Assembly: GCA_050732575.1 (NCBI GenBank)
Contig: JBOHRF010000067.1
Span: 1 to 20,436, forward strand
Reading direction: 5' to 3'
DNA from: JBBDWZ01 sp050732575
Lineage (GTDB): Bacteria; Gemmatimonadota; Gemmatimonadetes; Longimicrobiales; RSA9
DNA length: 20,436 nucleotides
A model generated the notes under the pieces. The model did no database searches and had not been told where the DNA came from. It saw nothing but the letters and a program-made list of their open reading frames with translations. Below are positions 1-7,455 of the stretch, piece by piece (position 1 is the first letter of the stretch; every line of letters starts with the position of its first letter). The position numbers were made by a program, and so were the translations under genes.

Positions 1-1075
1 GGTCCGGATGCAGCTTGCGCGCGAGCTCCATGAAGTGCAGTGTCGCCGCGATCGGCCGGTAAGAGTTGCGGTCCACCGCGATGAAGTGCAGGCCGTGCAA
101 CACCTCGCCGGGATACTTGCGTCCACCTTCGCGGATCGGGTAGTCCTTCGCCTCGAAACGGGCGCCGGGCAGGGCGCGCGCGTTCAGCGAGTCCGCCATC
201 TCCTGCGCGCGCAGCCAGGGTGCGCCGATGTACTCGAACGGACGCTCGCTGCCACGTCCCTCCGAGATGTTCGTCCCCTCAAAGAGCACCGTGCCGGGAT
301 AATGGATGGTGCCCTCGAAGTACGGCAGGTTCGGTGACGGGCGCTTCCACGGCAGGTCCGTCTCATCCATCCACAGGTCGCGGGTCCAGCCTACCATGGG
401 CACCACAGTCAGGTTGGCGCCGATGCCAAAATGACCGTTCGCCATGCGCGCCAACTCGCCTACCGTCATGCCGTGGCGCGACGCGTTCGCATAGAAGCCC
501 GCGAAGTTCGAGTACGGTGTCTCGAGGATGTTGCCCTCGACGATCGTTCCCGTGACCGGCGTCGGCCGGTCCAGCACCACGAACGGGATACCCTTCGCCT
601 TCGCTGCCATCATGCCGTAGTACATGGTGGTCGGGTAGGTGTACTGCCGCACGCCCACGTCCTGGATGTCGAAGACCAGCGCATCCACGCCTTGCAGCAT
701 CTCGGGTGTCGGCTGCCGGTTCTGGCCGTATAGCGAGTGCACGGGCAGCCCGGTCGCCGAATCCGTCATGAACGCAATCGTGCCGCTCTCCGTGCCGCGG
801 ATGCCGTGCTCGGGCGCGAACAGCGCCACCAGCTTCAGGTCGGTTCGCGCTGCCAGCAGGTCGATGGTACTGCGTCCTGCGCGGTTGGCGCCGCTGTGGT
901 TCGTGATCAGCCCCACGCGTTTGCCGGCCAGCACGGACGGTATGCTGTCGGCCAGCCGGTCCACGCCGAGCCGCACGTGAGCGAGCCTAGTCGGCGTGGT
1001 GCCGCAGCCGAACAGTGTGCTGCTCGCGATGACGGTCAGCGCCAGCCGGGTCGTGTGGGATTTGCGCGCTCCCAT
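1..1075 (-). CDS. namZ: NamZ-type exo-beta-N-acetylmuramidase (DUF1343 family), lipoprotein, C-terminus off the left edge
   Basis: Reading from the ATG at 1075 leftwards gives 358 uninterrupted residues to the window edge. The N-terminus has a basic start, a hydrophobic stretch and a lipobox-like LFGC with Cys24, so an outer-membrane or periplasmic lipoprotein is likely. Conserved DUF1343/NamZ blocks follow in order: GLITNHSG (about 55-62), FAPEHGIRG (86-94, Glu89 corresponding to the catalytic Glu of characterised NamZ enzymes), a DIQDVGVRQYTY block, VLDRP, and GTNISEGRGSERPFE. The family removes terminal MurNAc from peptidoglycan fragments during cell-wall recycling. A GGAGAG ribosome site lies 5 nt before the ATG. 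Family members run about 380-430 residues, so only the last few dozen are missing. Family assignment is firm; the substrate here is inferred. Confidence 0.92.
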   Translation of the reverse strand, partial: MGARKSHTTRLALTVIASSTLFGCGTTPTRLAHVRLGVDRLADSIPSVLAGKRVGLITNHSGANRAGRSTIDLLAARTDLKLVALFAPEHGIRGTESGTIAFMTDSATGLPVHSLYGQNRQPTPEMLQGVDALVFDIQDVGVRQYTYPTTMYYGMMAAKAKGIPFVVLDRPTPVTGTIVEGNILETPYSNFAGFYANASRHGMTVGELARMANGHFGIGANLTVVPMVGWTRDLWMDETDLPWKRPSPNLPYFEGTIHYPGTVLFEGTNISEGRGSERPFEYIGAPWLRAQEMADSLNARALPGARFEAKDYPIREGGRKYPGEVLHGLHFIAVDRNSYRPIAATLHFMELARKLHPD

Positions 1076-1410
1076 AGTCGCTCTCCGGGTGTGCGGGACA
1101 TCGGCGCCGCGACGGAGCGCGGCCGGGAAGGTCGGGACGTCGGTCCGAGCGGTCCGTGTGCGAGTATACGTGCGCGGGGATGGTGCCGCCAGCAACCGGC
1201 ACTGCAATAGACTACGCACGTGCGTCAACGAGCAGCGAGATCTCGGCTAACGAGTGACGTGCCACACCTTCTTGTCGAAGAACGCAAAATCTCGTCGTAC
1301 GTCGTCCTCGCTTCATCGGGCACGCTTTGAAGTGTGTTGACCGCCGCGGCCGAGCTCTGTTCCGTGCGCAGAGGCAAAAACCCGCTGTGCGTGCGCCGAA
1401 CCGTCTACTA
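1076..1410. other. Intergenic stretch with no supported gene
   Basis: This lies upstream of the muramidase gene and contains its ribosome site at the left end. I see no convincing promoter. On the minus strand, between stops at 1313-1315 and 1247-1249, the peptide ends DDVRRDFAFFDKKVW. That resembles the extreme C-terminus of some alpha/beta-hydrolase or S9 peptidases, so it could be a hydrolase tail remnant. The match is too short to call a gene. Confidence 0.3.
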
Positions 1411-1557
1411 TCAGCAACTCCTTTGGCTGCGGTGCTCGTTCATATTGTTCTCGGATTCGAGGCAGTCGCAATCCGGCATGGTTGGCATGATCACACCGCG
1501 GCCGCTCAGGTCGGTCCGAACCTGCTTCTCGACTTTGGCGATGAGGATCTCGGTCAC
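1411..1557 (-). CDS. Possible small hypothetical protein, 48 residues, GTG start
   Basis: A GTG codon at 1557, 8 nt after a GGAGAG ribosome-like site, opens a short frame ending at TGA 1411-1413. It starts 21 nt downstream of the small membrane protein gene on the same strand. Codon third positions are strongly GC-rich over the first 36 codons, as expected of coding sequence here. The peptide begins VTEILIAKVEKQV and has a Cys-Asp-Cys motif near residue 34 followed by a polar tail. I recognise no family. It could be a real small gene co-transcribed with its neighbour, a remnant, or chance. Confidence 0.27.
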   Translation of the reverse strand: MTEILIAKVEKQVRTDLSGRGVIMPTMPDCDCLESENNMNEHRSQRSC

Positions 1558-1578
1558 TTCATGACTCTCCGTAGCTTG

Positions 1579-1800
1579 CTACCGAGGCCTGGACCGTCTC
1601 TCGTGGCGGCGGATCAGCACGAGTGCGACCACACCCACCGCCGCGCCCAGCGGGCCGAAGGCCCAGGCGCCGGCCGTGGCCAGCATGACGCCGCCGCCCA
1701 TGACGGCCAGTGACCGATTGCGGCGGGCGAGGCCGAGGCCCATGGCGCCTATGCCTGCGGCGGCGGCCACTATGAAGAGCGCGACGACTGGTTCAGCCAT
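1579..1800 (-). CDS. Small hydrophobic membrane protein, 73 residues
   Basis: ATG at 1800 is preceded by a GGGAGG ribosome site. The protein is almost entirely hydrophobic: a segment at about residues 4-24, a short basic turn (ARRNRS), then a glycine/alanine-rich stretch at about 31-63 long enough for one or two more helices, ending in a strongly basic tail (RRHERRSRPR). The charge pattern suggests the tail is cytoplasmic. No family is recognised. Composition matches the GC-rich background, which together with the ribosome site supports a real gene. Function cannot be stated. Confidence 0.55.
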   Translation of the reverse strand: MAEPVVALFIVAAAAGIGAMGLGLARRNRSLAVMGGGVMLATAGAWAFGPLGAAVGVVALVLIRRHERRSRPR

Positions 1801-1966
1801 TGTCAGGCCTCCCGGGACAGATTGACATCCGGCAGTGTACTGCAGGACGGCGTGGAAGGGAACATCGCTACGGCGCGCGGAATTTTCGCGTCCGGATTCT
1901 GTGGCTGGTCAAGACATGCGGATCGATCGTAACGGACGTGTTCACTTCCTATCGCGTAACGGGGCC

Positions 1967-1995
1967 TTGCCGCAAGTTTTGGGCTGCGTGATAAT
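1967..1995 (+). promoter_or_regulatory. Predicted sigma70-type promoter for the serine hydrolase gene
   Basis: TTGCCG at 1967-1972 and GATAAT at 1990-1995 are separated by 17 bp, matching 4/6 and 5/6 of the housekeeping consensus in an otherwise GC-rich region. They lie 65 bp upstream of the ATG at 2061, which has GGAG at 2050-2053. Predicted from sequence only. Confidence 0.45.
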
Positions 1996-2060
1996 GTCAA
2001 TTGTAGCTGACGAGCGGCCGCCACGGACATACGTTACGGCATCCCCCTTGGAGTAATCAC

Positions 2061-3479
2061 ATGATTGGTTCTTGCCGCCGCGCCGCTTTCGCCGGCCTGG
2101 CGATGCTCGCCGCTATCTCGCCGGCCATCGCGCAACGTTCGACCATCACGCGCGACGCGTTCCGTGCGCGCGCCGACTCGCTGGTCTTCACCTATCTCGC
2201 CGAATCGCGCGCGCCGAGCGCGTCGTTCGCGGTGATTCGCGGGAGCGACACGCTGGCGTACGGCGCGCACGGCCTGGCCAACGTGGATGCCTGGCGCGCG
2301 CCGATCGCCACCACGATCTACGAGATCGGATCGATCACGAAGCAGTTCACGTCCGCCGCGATCATGAAGCTGGTGGAACAGGGGCGCGTGAAGCTGGATG
2401 ACGATCTGTCGAAGTACGTGCCGCAGTTCCCGCTTCAGGGCAAGACGGTTTCGATCCGTCAACTGCTGAATCACACGTCGGGCATCCACAGCTACACGTC
2501 GTCGCCAGGGTGGTCAAAGACGTGGAACGACGAGCTGTCGCCCGACGCGATCGTCAAGTTCGTCGCGGCCGACACATTCGACTTCGCGCCCGGCACCGCG
2601 TACCGGTACAACAACACGGGGTACGTGCTGCTCGGAATGGTGATCGAGAAGGCGTCGGGCCAGAAATACGCGAACTATCTCGACGCACAGTTCTTCAAGC
2701 CGCTCGGGCTGCGGCAGACGTCGTACTGTCCGTTGAAGACGTCCGACCCCGCATTCGCGCTCGGGTACAGCAAGGGACCGAGCGGCACGGTGCGCGCGCA
2801 GTTCCTGCATCTCTCGCATCCATTCTCCGCCGGTGCGCTGTGCTCCACGGTGGGCGACCTGGTGAAGTGGCAGCGCGCGCTCGACGGCGGAAAGGCGGTT
2901 TCGCCCGCGTCGTACGCGCTCATGTCGACCGCCGACTCGCTCAACAGCGGGCGCAGGATCAACTACGGCTTCGGCCTCGTGCCGGGGGTGTTCAACGGCC
3001 ACAAGACGGTCTCGCATACGGGCGGCATTCCGGGGTTCGCGACGGCGGCGACCTACGTGCCCGACGACAGCCTGAGCATCGTGGTATTCACGAACTTTGA
3101 TGGCGAATCGCCGCAGAGGCTGGTGCAGAATCTTCTGCGCGTGGCGTACGGCGAAGCCCCGGTTGGCCGCGGAACCCCGGCCTCGCCGGCGGCTGCTCCG
3201 TCGCTCTCGGCGGCCGATCGCGACGCGATCGTGGGCAATTACATGTTGCAGGTGCCCGGCGGGCCACCGCTACCGATCAAGTTCTTCCTGGACGGTTCTC
3301 GTCTCATGGCGCAGGCCCAGGGCCAGGATGCGATTGAGATGCGGTACCTCGGCAACTACGCGTTTGGCGTCGCGTTCGATCCGGCGCTGCGATTCACGTT
3401 CACGATGGACGCGGGCAAGGCAACCAAGGTGACCCTGCTGCAGGGTGGCGTCAGCATCGAAGGACCGAGAGTCCAATAG
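2061..3479 (+). CDS. Secreted serine hydrolase of the beta-lactamase class C / penicillin-binding-protein-like family
   Basis: The 472-residue protein starts with a Sec signal peptide (residues 1-25, cut after AIAQ). The catalytic Ser-x-x-Lys is S91-I-T-K94 in YEIGSITKQF; the second motif is Tyr183-Asn-Asn185 in YRYNNTGY; the third is HTGG near residue 318 in place of the Lys-Thr-Gly of true beta-lactamases. LLNHTSGI around 135-142 is typical of the family. A C-terminal beta-rich domain (about 390-472, DUF3471-like) follows. Family members are esterases, D-amino-acid peptidases or peptidoglycan-modifying enzymes acting in the periplasm or outside; resistance function should not be assumed. 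GGAG lies 7 nt before the ATG. The last 159 bases are duplicated, decayed, at 6803-6962. The gene itself looks intact. Confidence 0.93.
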   Translation: MIGSCRRAAFAGLAMLAAISPAIAQRSTITRDAFRARADSLVFTYLAESRAPSASFAVIRGSDTLAYGAHGLANVDAWRAPIATTIYEIGSITKQFTSAAIMKLVEQGRVKLDDDLSKYVPQFPLQGKTVSIRQLLNHTSGIHSYTSSPGWSKTWNDELSPDAIVKFVAADTFDFAPGTAYRYNNTGYVLLGMVIEKASGQKYANYLDAQFFKPLGLRQTSYCPLKTSDPAFALGYSKGPSGTVRAQFLHLSHPFSAGALCSTVGDLVKWQRALDGGKAVSPASYALMSTADSLNSGRRINYGFGLVPGVFNGHKTVSHTGGIPGFATAATYVPDDSLSIVVFTNFDGESPQRLVQNLLRVAYGEAPVGRGTPASPAAAPSLSAADRDAIVGNYMLQVPGGPPLPIKFFLDGSRLMAQAQGQDAIEMRYLGNYAFGVAFDPALRFTFTMDAGKATKVTLLQGGVSIEGPRVQ

Positions 3480-3577
3480 CGACAGGCCGGTTCAGCGGCC
3501 GCGATGATGGTGGGCAACTTACATATCATATGACACAGTTCGACCCGTCTGGGTCTCGTCCGACGCACAGATCGCAG
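3321..3577 (+). repeat. Left copy of a 260-bp imperfect direct repeat (hydrolase 3' end plus about 98 bp downstream)
   Basis: This segment covers the last part of the serine hydrolase gene and the flank to GATCGCAG. It aligns along its length to 6803-7062 in the same orientation, with scattered substitutions and several 1-nt indels. The non-coding flank, including ACTTACATATCATATGACAC, is as well conserved as the coding part, so the match reflects DNA duplication and not convergent protein sequence. Confidence 0.88.
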
Positions 3578-4086
3578 TCGCCACCGACTCGGTGATCGAC
3601 TCATGGAACATCACACAGAGCCCGTCACTGGGCGCCGTCGATGAGCCGCGCTGGTATGGACCGCCGGTCGAAGATCATGCGTACGATGCGCGGCGCGGCA
3701 TCGTTTTCCTCGTGCTTCCGGATCGCGCGCGACGATGTCGAGAAGGGCAAGAATTATCGCATCGTGGCCGCTTCACTCCCGCGGGGACAGAAAGCTGTTC
3801 GCGCGTGCGGCCCGGCGCGTGGGTATCAAGCTGGCCAACGTAGCGGCGAAGCCGAGCAATCGGGACTGCCGTATCTTTCACTGCGCTGGCCGGGTTCGTG
3901 GTCCGGAGCCGCTGAATGCAATCACATTCAATCTCGTTTCGTTTCGCCCGTATGTTGATCCAGTCAAGCAGCTGCTATAAGGCGCTGGGTGTAACATTTC
4001 GTAATTCTTCTGTATATATTGACGCTACTCCAGCCACGTCGTAAGCTATCCCTGAGATGGTGCCCGCCTGCCAAAGGAGCCCGCAA
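3480..4086. other. Long non-coding stretch before the subtilase gene
   Basis: 3480-3577 is the tail of the direct repeat. From 3578 to about 3980 short frames exist on both strands but none has a ribosome site or a recognisable product; it may be eroded coding sequence. From about 3985 the DNA becomes AT-rich (TGTATATATT at 4011-4020), followed by TTGACG at 4019-4024. This is a plausible promoter zone for the protease gene, but I cannot fix a -10/-35 pair with confidence. Confidence 0.4.
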
Positions 4087-5602
4087 ATGAGGTCATCAAT
4101 GCAACCGCGCCTAATCGCATTGCTCATCATGAGTGCCGTCTGGGGTGCGGGTTGCGTCGAAGATCAACCAACGAGCCCCCCCCGGCCCCGCGCGGAGTCT
4201 AATTCAGAGTTCCGGAATTCAACGTATCCCAGGTGAGTACATCGTCTTACTTCACGACTCAATCTCGCGCGTATCGCAATTCAGTCAGCAGTTAGCCGAC
4301 CGAGTTTCTGCCCGTGTGCTGACGAGCTATGATCGAAGCATGAAATGGCTGCTGCTTGACTCGGTCGACGAGGAGCAACTTTCCAAGCTTCAGTCTGATC
4401 CGCGTGTTCGTGCGGTCGGCCCGAACGTAGTCGTCGAACAGGACTGGACCGACAACCTCTCTACACTCGGCTTTCCTGGTCGATGGGCGCTGGATCAGCT
4501 CGACCAACACACTCTGATCGATCCATATGGTGGCGGCACACCGTCATGGAGTTATTACCAGAACACCGGTAGCGTGCATATCTACATGGTCGATTCCGGA
4601 GTTGATGGCAATCACTCAGGATTCTCCGGTCGACTCGGGAATGGCTGGGGATGGAGCGGTGTCACACAGCAGGGTTATGTGTCGCTCGATCCGTACGTTC
4701 CTTGCAACGGCCATGGAACCATTGCTGCAGGTGTGGCAGCAGGATCTCAAACTGGCGTGGCAAGGCAGGCCATTATCCACTCTGTCCGACTTGATAACGC
4801 GCCGTTCAATTGCAATGCCGTCAGCAATCGATTGATTGAAGGCTTGAACTGGATCCGAAACAACAGGATCCTCCCTGCAGTCGCGAATATCAATACGAGT
4901 TATGGATGCGCAGGCATTGAAGGCACATGTCAGGCCATTGAAGCGGCCGTTCAGGATCTGATGAATGCCGGAGTGACGGTTACTGTTTCAGCAGGTAACA
5001 ATGCGTACAACGCCTGCAACGATGCGCCAGGACGACTCGCGGGCGTCATCACTGTGGGAGCCTCTAACCAATTTGCTTCCAAGCAATCGAGTTCCAGCTA
5101 CGGCCCTTGTGTTGCCGTGTTTGCACCAGGAGAGAATGTAGCGACCACGATACTCGGTGGCACTATTGGAAATCAGCATGGAACCTCGGTTGCCGCACCG
5201 CTGGCGGCTGGCGTCGCCGCTCTCATAAGAGCTGAGGGCTTCACGGCTGTACGGGAAATTATCGTGACATCCGCAACGGCCAACGCGCTGAGCAACCTTG
5301 GTTCCGGCTCACCGAATCGGCTATTGTACTCCATCCATACATCGGTGAACATGTTTGGGCCCGGGTGGATCAGTAGCTCGGGTTATTACACATGGACCGC
5401 ACAGCCCATTGGTGGTACTGACACCAAGACCTTGACCTGGTACAAGAGCTGGAACGGGAGCACATGGTTCTGGGTCGGGAGTGGGAATGAATGGACGAGC
5501 TACATCGATCTGGCCGACCCGAGCTTCCTCGTGAGGGTCGTTCTCCAGACTGGTATCGACACGATTAACTACGATCAGCAAGTTCTCGTTTCCGGGAGCT
5601 AA
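4087..5602 (+). CDS. Subtilisin-like (S8, proteinase K type) serine protease lipoprotein, frame interrupted at a poly-C run
   Basis: The natural start is ATG 4087, with AAAGGAG about 6 nt upstream. It encodes a lipoprotein leader (MRSSMQPRLIALLIMSAVW, then GAGC with Cys23). That frame runs into eight C at 4176-4183 and stops at 4234-4236, while the protease continues in the next frame to 5602; seven C would join them into 504 residues. The body has an I9-type propeptide (IPGEYIVLLHD to about VVVEQDW), then the triad Asp169 (codon 4592), His209 (4712) in NGHGT, and Ser367 (5186) in HGTSVAAP, with oxyanion Asn304 in SAGNN. A tryptophan-rich beta domain of about 90 residues ends the protein. GC content is visibly lower than in the flanks. 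A GTG at 4133 could start an untargeted form. The cause may be sequencing error, mutation or phase variation. Confidence 0.9.
4176..4183 (+). repeat. Homopolymer run of eight C at the subtilase frameshift
   Basis: Eight consecutive C sit between the lipoprotein leader and the protease body. Removing one C restores a single frame; nothing else between the two parts needs repair. Such tracts are typical sites of slipped-strand mispairing and also of sequencing error. Confidence 0.85.
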
Positions 5603-5670
5603 GAAACACAACGTGATGCTGGCAGCCTCTCGGCGCGCACCACGGCATTGTCAAGGGACGGGTGATCAGC

Positions 5671-6111
5671 ATGTTTAAGCATTTTCTGGCAATCGCGATG
5701 GTGGGAGCGGTTGGCTGCCAAAGTGACCGCCCCACAGAGCCATTGTATGAGCGCGTTGTGAGCCTCGCCACACTCCGATGGGCTCCCAACATGCCAAGTG
5801 CGGTAGTCCCGCCCACGATTCGTGTGAACCAGCCGTTTGTGGTCACGGTCCACACGCGGAGCAAGGACACGTGCGGCAAGCAAGGACATACGATTGCGAG
5901 CGTTACCGGATTGCGCGCGATCATCATGCCGTACGATACCATGCTGCGGCCACCTCGTAAGGTCTCCTGCCTGGATCTTCTCCTGGACTTTGAGCACCAG
6001 GTCGAGATCTTGTTCCGCGACCTCGGAGCTGCAGTTGTTGAGGTGGTGGGTCTACAGGAAGGAACTTCGGATACGCTCAGGCACTCATTTCCGGTGATCG
6101 TTACGAACTGA
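5671..6111 (+). CDS. Small lipoprotein of unknown function downstream of the subtilase
   Basis: The start is ATG 5671 (MFKHFLAIAMVGAVGC, lipobox Cys16), 12 nt after AAGGGA; a GTG at 5662 is an alternative adding three residues. The mature part is about 130 residues with a beta-rich look (PPTIRVNQPFVVTVHT) and two cysteines (DTCGKQ and VSCLD) that could form a disulphide. I do not recognise a family. It lies 68 nt after the protease stop on the same strand, shares the lower GC, and its post-lipobox motif Cys-x-x-Asp-x-Pro-Thr-x-Pro matches that of the protease leader. Joint expression and location at the cell surface are inferred; it might be a partner or inhibitor-like domain, but nothing proves this. 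Confidence 0.72.
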   Translation: MFKHFLAIAMVGAVGCQSDRPTEPLYERVVSLATLRWAPNMPSAVVPPTIRVNQPFVVTVHTRSKDTCGKQGHTIASVTGLRAIIMPYDTMLRPPRKVSCLDLLLDFEHQVEILFRDLGAAVVEVVGLQEGTSDTLRHSFPVIVTN

Positions 6112-6276
6112 CTATTTCACCACCGCCGACCAGCCTGCGCATATGCCGATGAGCGGCACTTATAGGCCTGGAATCGGCGTCCTTGCACGAATTACGTTCG
6201 AATCTGGTGGTTCGACGGCAACGTGGCGGTTCGGCGCACATCTGGTACTGCTTCCGATGGCACTTAGTGTGGGCGG

Positions 6277-6805
6277 CTAGTCGCCGCGCATCACCTGGGC
6301 GGCGTTTGTACGGAACACCGAGCGCAGTGGCAGGACCGCTGCTGTCATGGCCATGATCCCGAGTACCAGGAGACCGGCGGTAAAGATCGCCGGATCGTGC
6401 ACGGTCAACCCATGGACCATCGCTTGCACCAGCCTTACCCCGGCTCACAAGCCCGCCATTTCCAAGCAACACCGCGCCGTGCGAGCGCAGGTTGGCCAGC
6501 ATCCCCGGCCGCATCTCTGCCGGGGCATTGCCTGCATTCAGCGTACGCGTCCAGCGCTCCAGCAGCTGATGGTTTGGCCGCGGCGAGCTCGGTGCCGGGA
6601 GCCAACCGCGCTATCACCTGAGATGGGATGAAAGCGCGAAACGCGGCGAACGTAGCCTGCGTGCTGGGTACCGACATCACGATCCAGAGATCGCACTCCT
6701 CCCATCGCAAAGGAACCGTACTGCCCGCGCCACAATGCATCCGAAAGAATTACCACATTGCGTGCGCCGGGATGCCTTCCTCGGAGATGAACGTGCGGCC
6801 TAGGC
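6277..6805 (-). pseudogene. Degraded ADOP/FtsX-type ABC permease
   Basis: On the minus strand, separate frames give ordered pieces of an ADOP permease: LGRTFISEEGIPAHA (6760-6805), then NVVILSDALWRGQYG, then LWIVMSVPSTQATF joined to IPSQVIARLAPGTELAAAK. The extreme C-terminal helix follows, ending LRSVFRTNAAQVMRGD at the TAG 6277-6279. These correspond to the MacB-like periplasmic domain and last transmembrane helix. At about 530 bp, against roughly 2400 for a full gene, most of the protein is gone and several frameshifts separate the pieces. The 5' side ends abruptly at the duplicated hydrolase fragment, so that junction probably truncated it. It is not the same copy as the intact permease at 8358-10820; the C-terminal sequences differ. 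Confidence 0.78.
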
Positions 6806-6962
6806 CCAGGAAGCGATTTGAGATGCGGCACCTCGGCAACTACGAGTTTGGAGTCGCGTTCGATCCGGCGCTGCGCTTCACGTTCACAATCGTCGAGGGC
6901 AGGCAACCAAGGTGACACTTCTGCAGGGTGGGGTAAGCATCAAAGGACCGAGAGTCCAATAG
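6803..6962 (+). pseudogene. 3' fragment of a serine hydrolase gene (second copy of 3321-3479)
   Basis: The fragment encodes the C-terminal beta domain only: EMRHLGNYEFGVAFDPALRF matches EMRYLGNYAFGVAFDPALRF of the intact gene. An indel around 6890-6900 shifts the frame so that translation stops early at 6913-6915; the original terminal TAG survives at 6960-6962. There is no start, signal peptide or catalytic domain. It is a non-functional duplicate. Confidence 0.85.
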
Positions 6963-7062
6963 CGACAGGACCGGTCCAGCGGCCGCGATGATGGTGGCCA
7001 ACTTACATATCATATGACACAGTTCGACCCCGTCTGGGTCTCGTCCGACGCATAGATCGCAG
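6803..7062 (+). repeat. Right copy of the 260-bp imperfect direct repeat
   Basis: It matches 3321-3577 in the same orientation over its whole length. Relative to the left copy it has extra bases (GGCCC for GGCC, GATTT for GATT, CGACCCC for CGACCC) and a short altered patch around 6886-6900. The repeat starts exactly where the ADOP remnant on the other strand ends, marking a rearrangement junction near 6800-6805. Confidence 0.88.
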
Positions 7063-7455
7063 CGCTCATGCGCGCGTACGCGGGCGCGACATTTCTCACG
7101 AAGCTCCTCGGGAGGTACGCTCTGGAGCCTGGTTTTGCCTTCCTACGCGGCGTCTTGACGCCGTGGATGCGCATACCTGTCATCGTCGTGGCTAACGGGC
7201 GCCTCACATTGGACCGGGCCGGCGGCGAGTTCGTCCCGCGCCCATTTGCTCACTTGATGGAAGCGAGAGTGCCAACAGAATCGCGATCGAGCACTTGCTC
7301 GGGGCGGTTTGAGCCGTAGTTTTCGCTACGCACGCCGGGTGCAACCAGTCCGCGGGCAGGGCCGTGCCCACCGGCATTAGCAGGAAACTACACGTACGAA
7401 TCTTCTTTCAGCCTGATACGTGCGGACTCCAGGCGATTCCTGAAAGGAGCTTCGT
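7063..7455. other. Stretch without a recognised gene
   Basis: An 83-codon plus-strand frame at 7068-7319 (MRAYAGATFLTKLLGRYALE...) has no ribosome site and no resemblance I can name; it may be eroded coding DNA beyond the repeat. 7320-7442 shows nothing clear. AAAGGAG near 7443-7449 belongs to the next gene. Confidence 0.35.

Noticed and set aside
220..980. Several plus-strand open frames of 100-113 codons across the left end
   Set aside because: They are shadows of the minus-strand muramidase gene, which reads without interruption and with family motifs over the same DNA.
2061..3479. Antibiotic-resistance beta-lactamase
   Set aside because: The family includes many peptidases and esterases; the third motif is HTGG, not KTG, and a C-terminal beta domain is present, so resistance cannot be claimed.
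3592..3980. Short plus-strand frames (83, 105 and 81 codons)
   Set aside because: They overlap each other in three frames, have no ribosome site and no recognisable product.
3583..6802. Integrated mobile element with integrase or transposase
   Set aside because: No recombinase, terminal inverted repeats or tRNA attachment site can be seen; only direct repeats and a base-composition shift.
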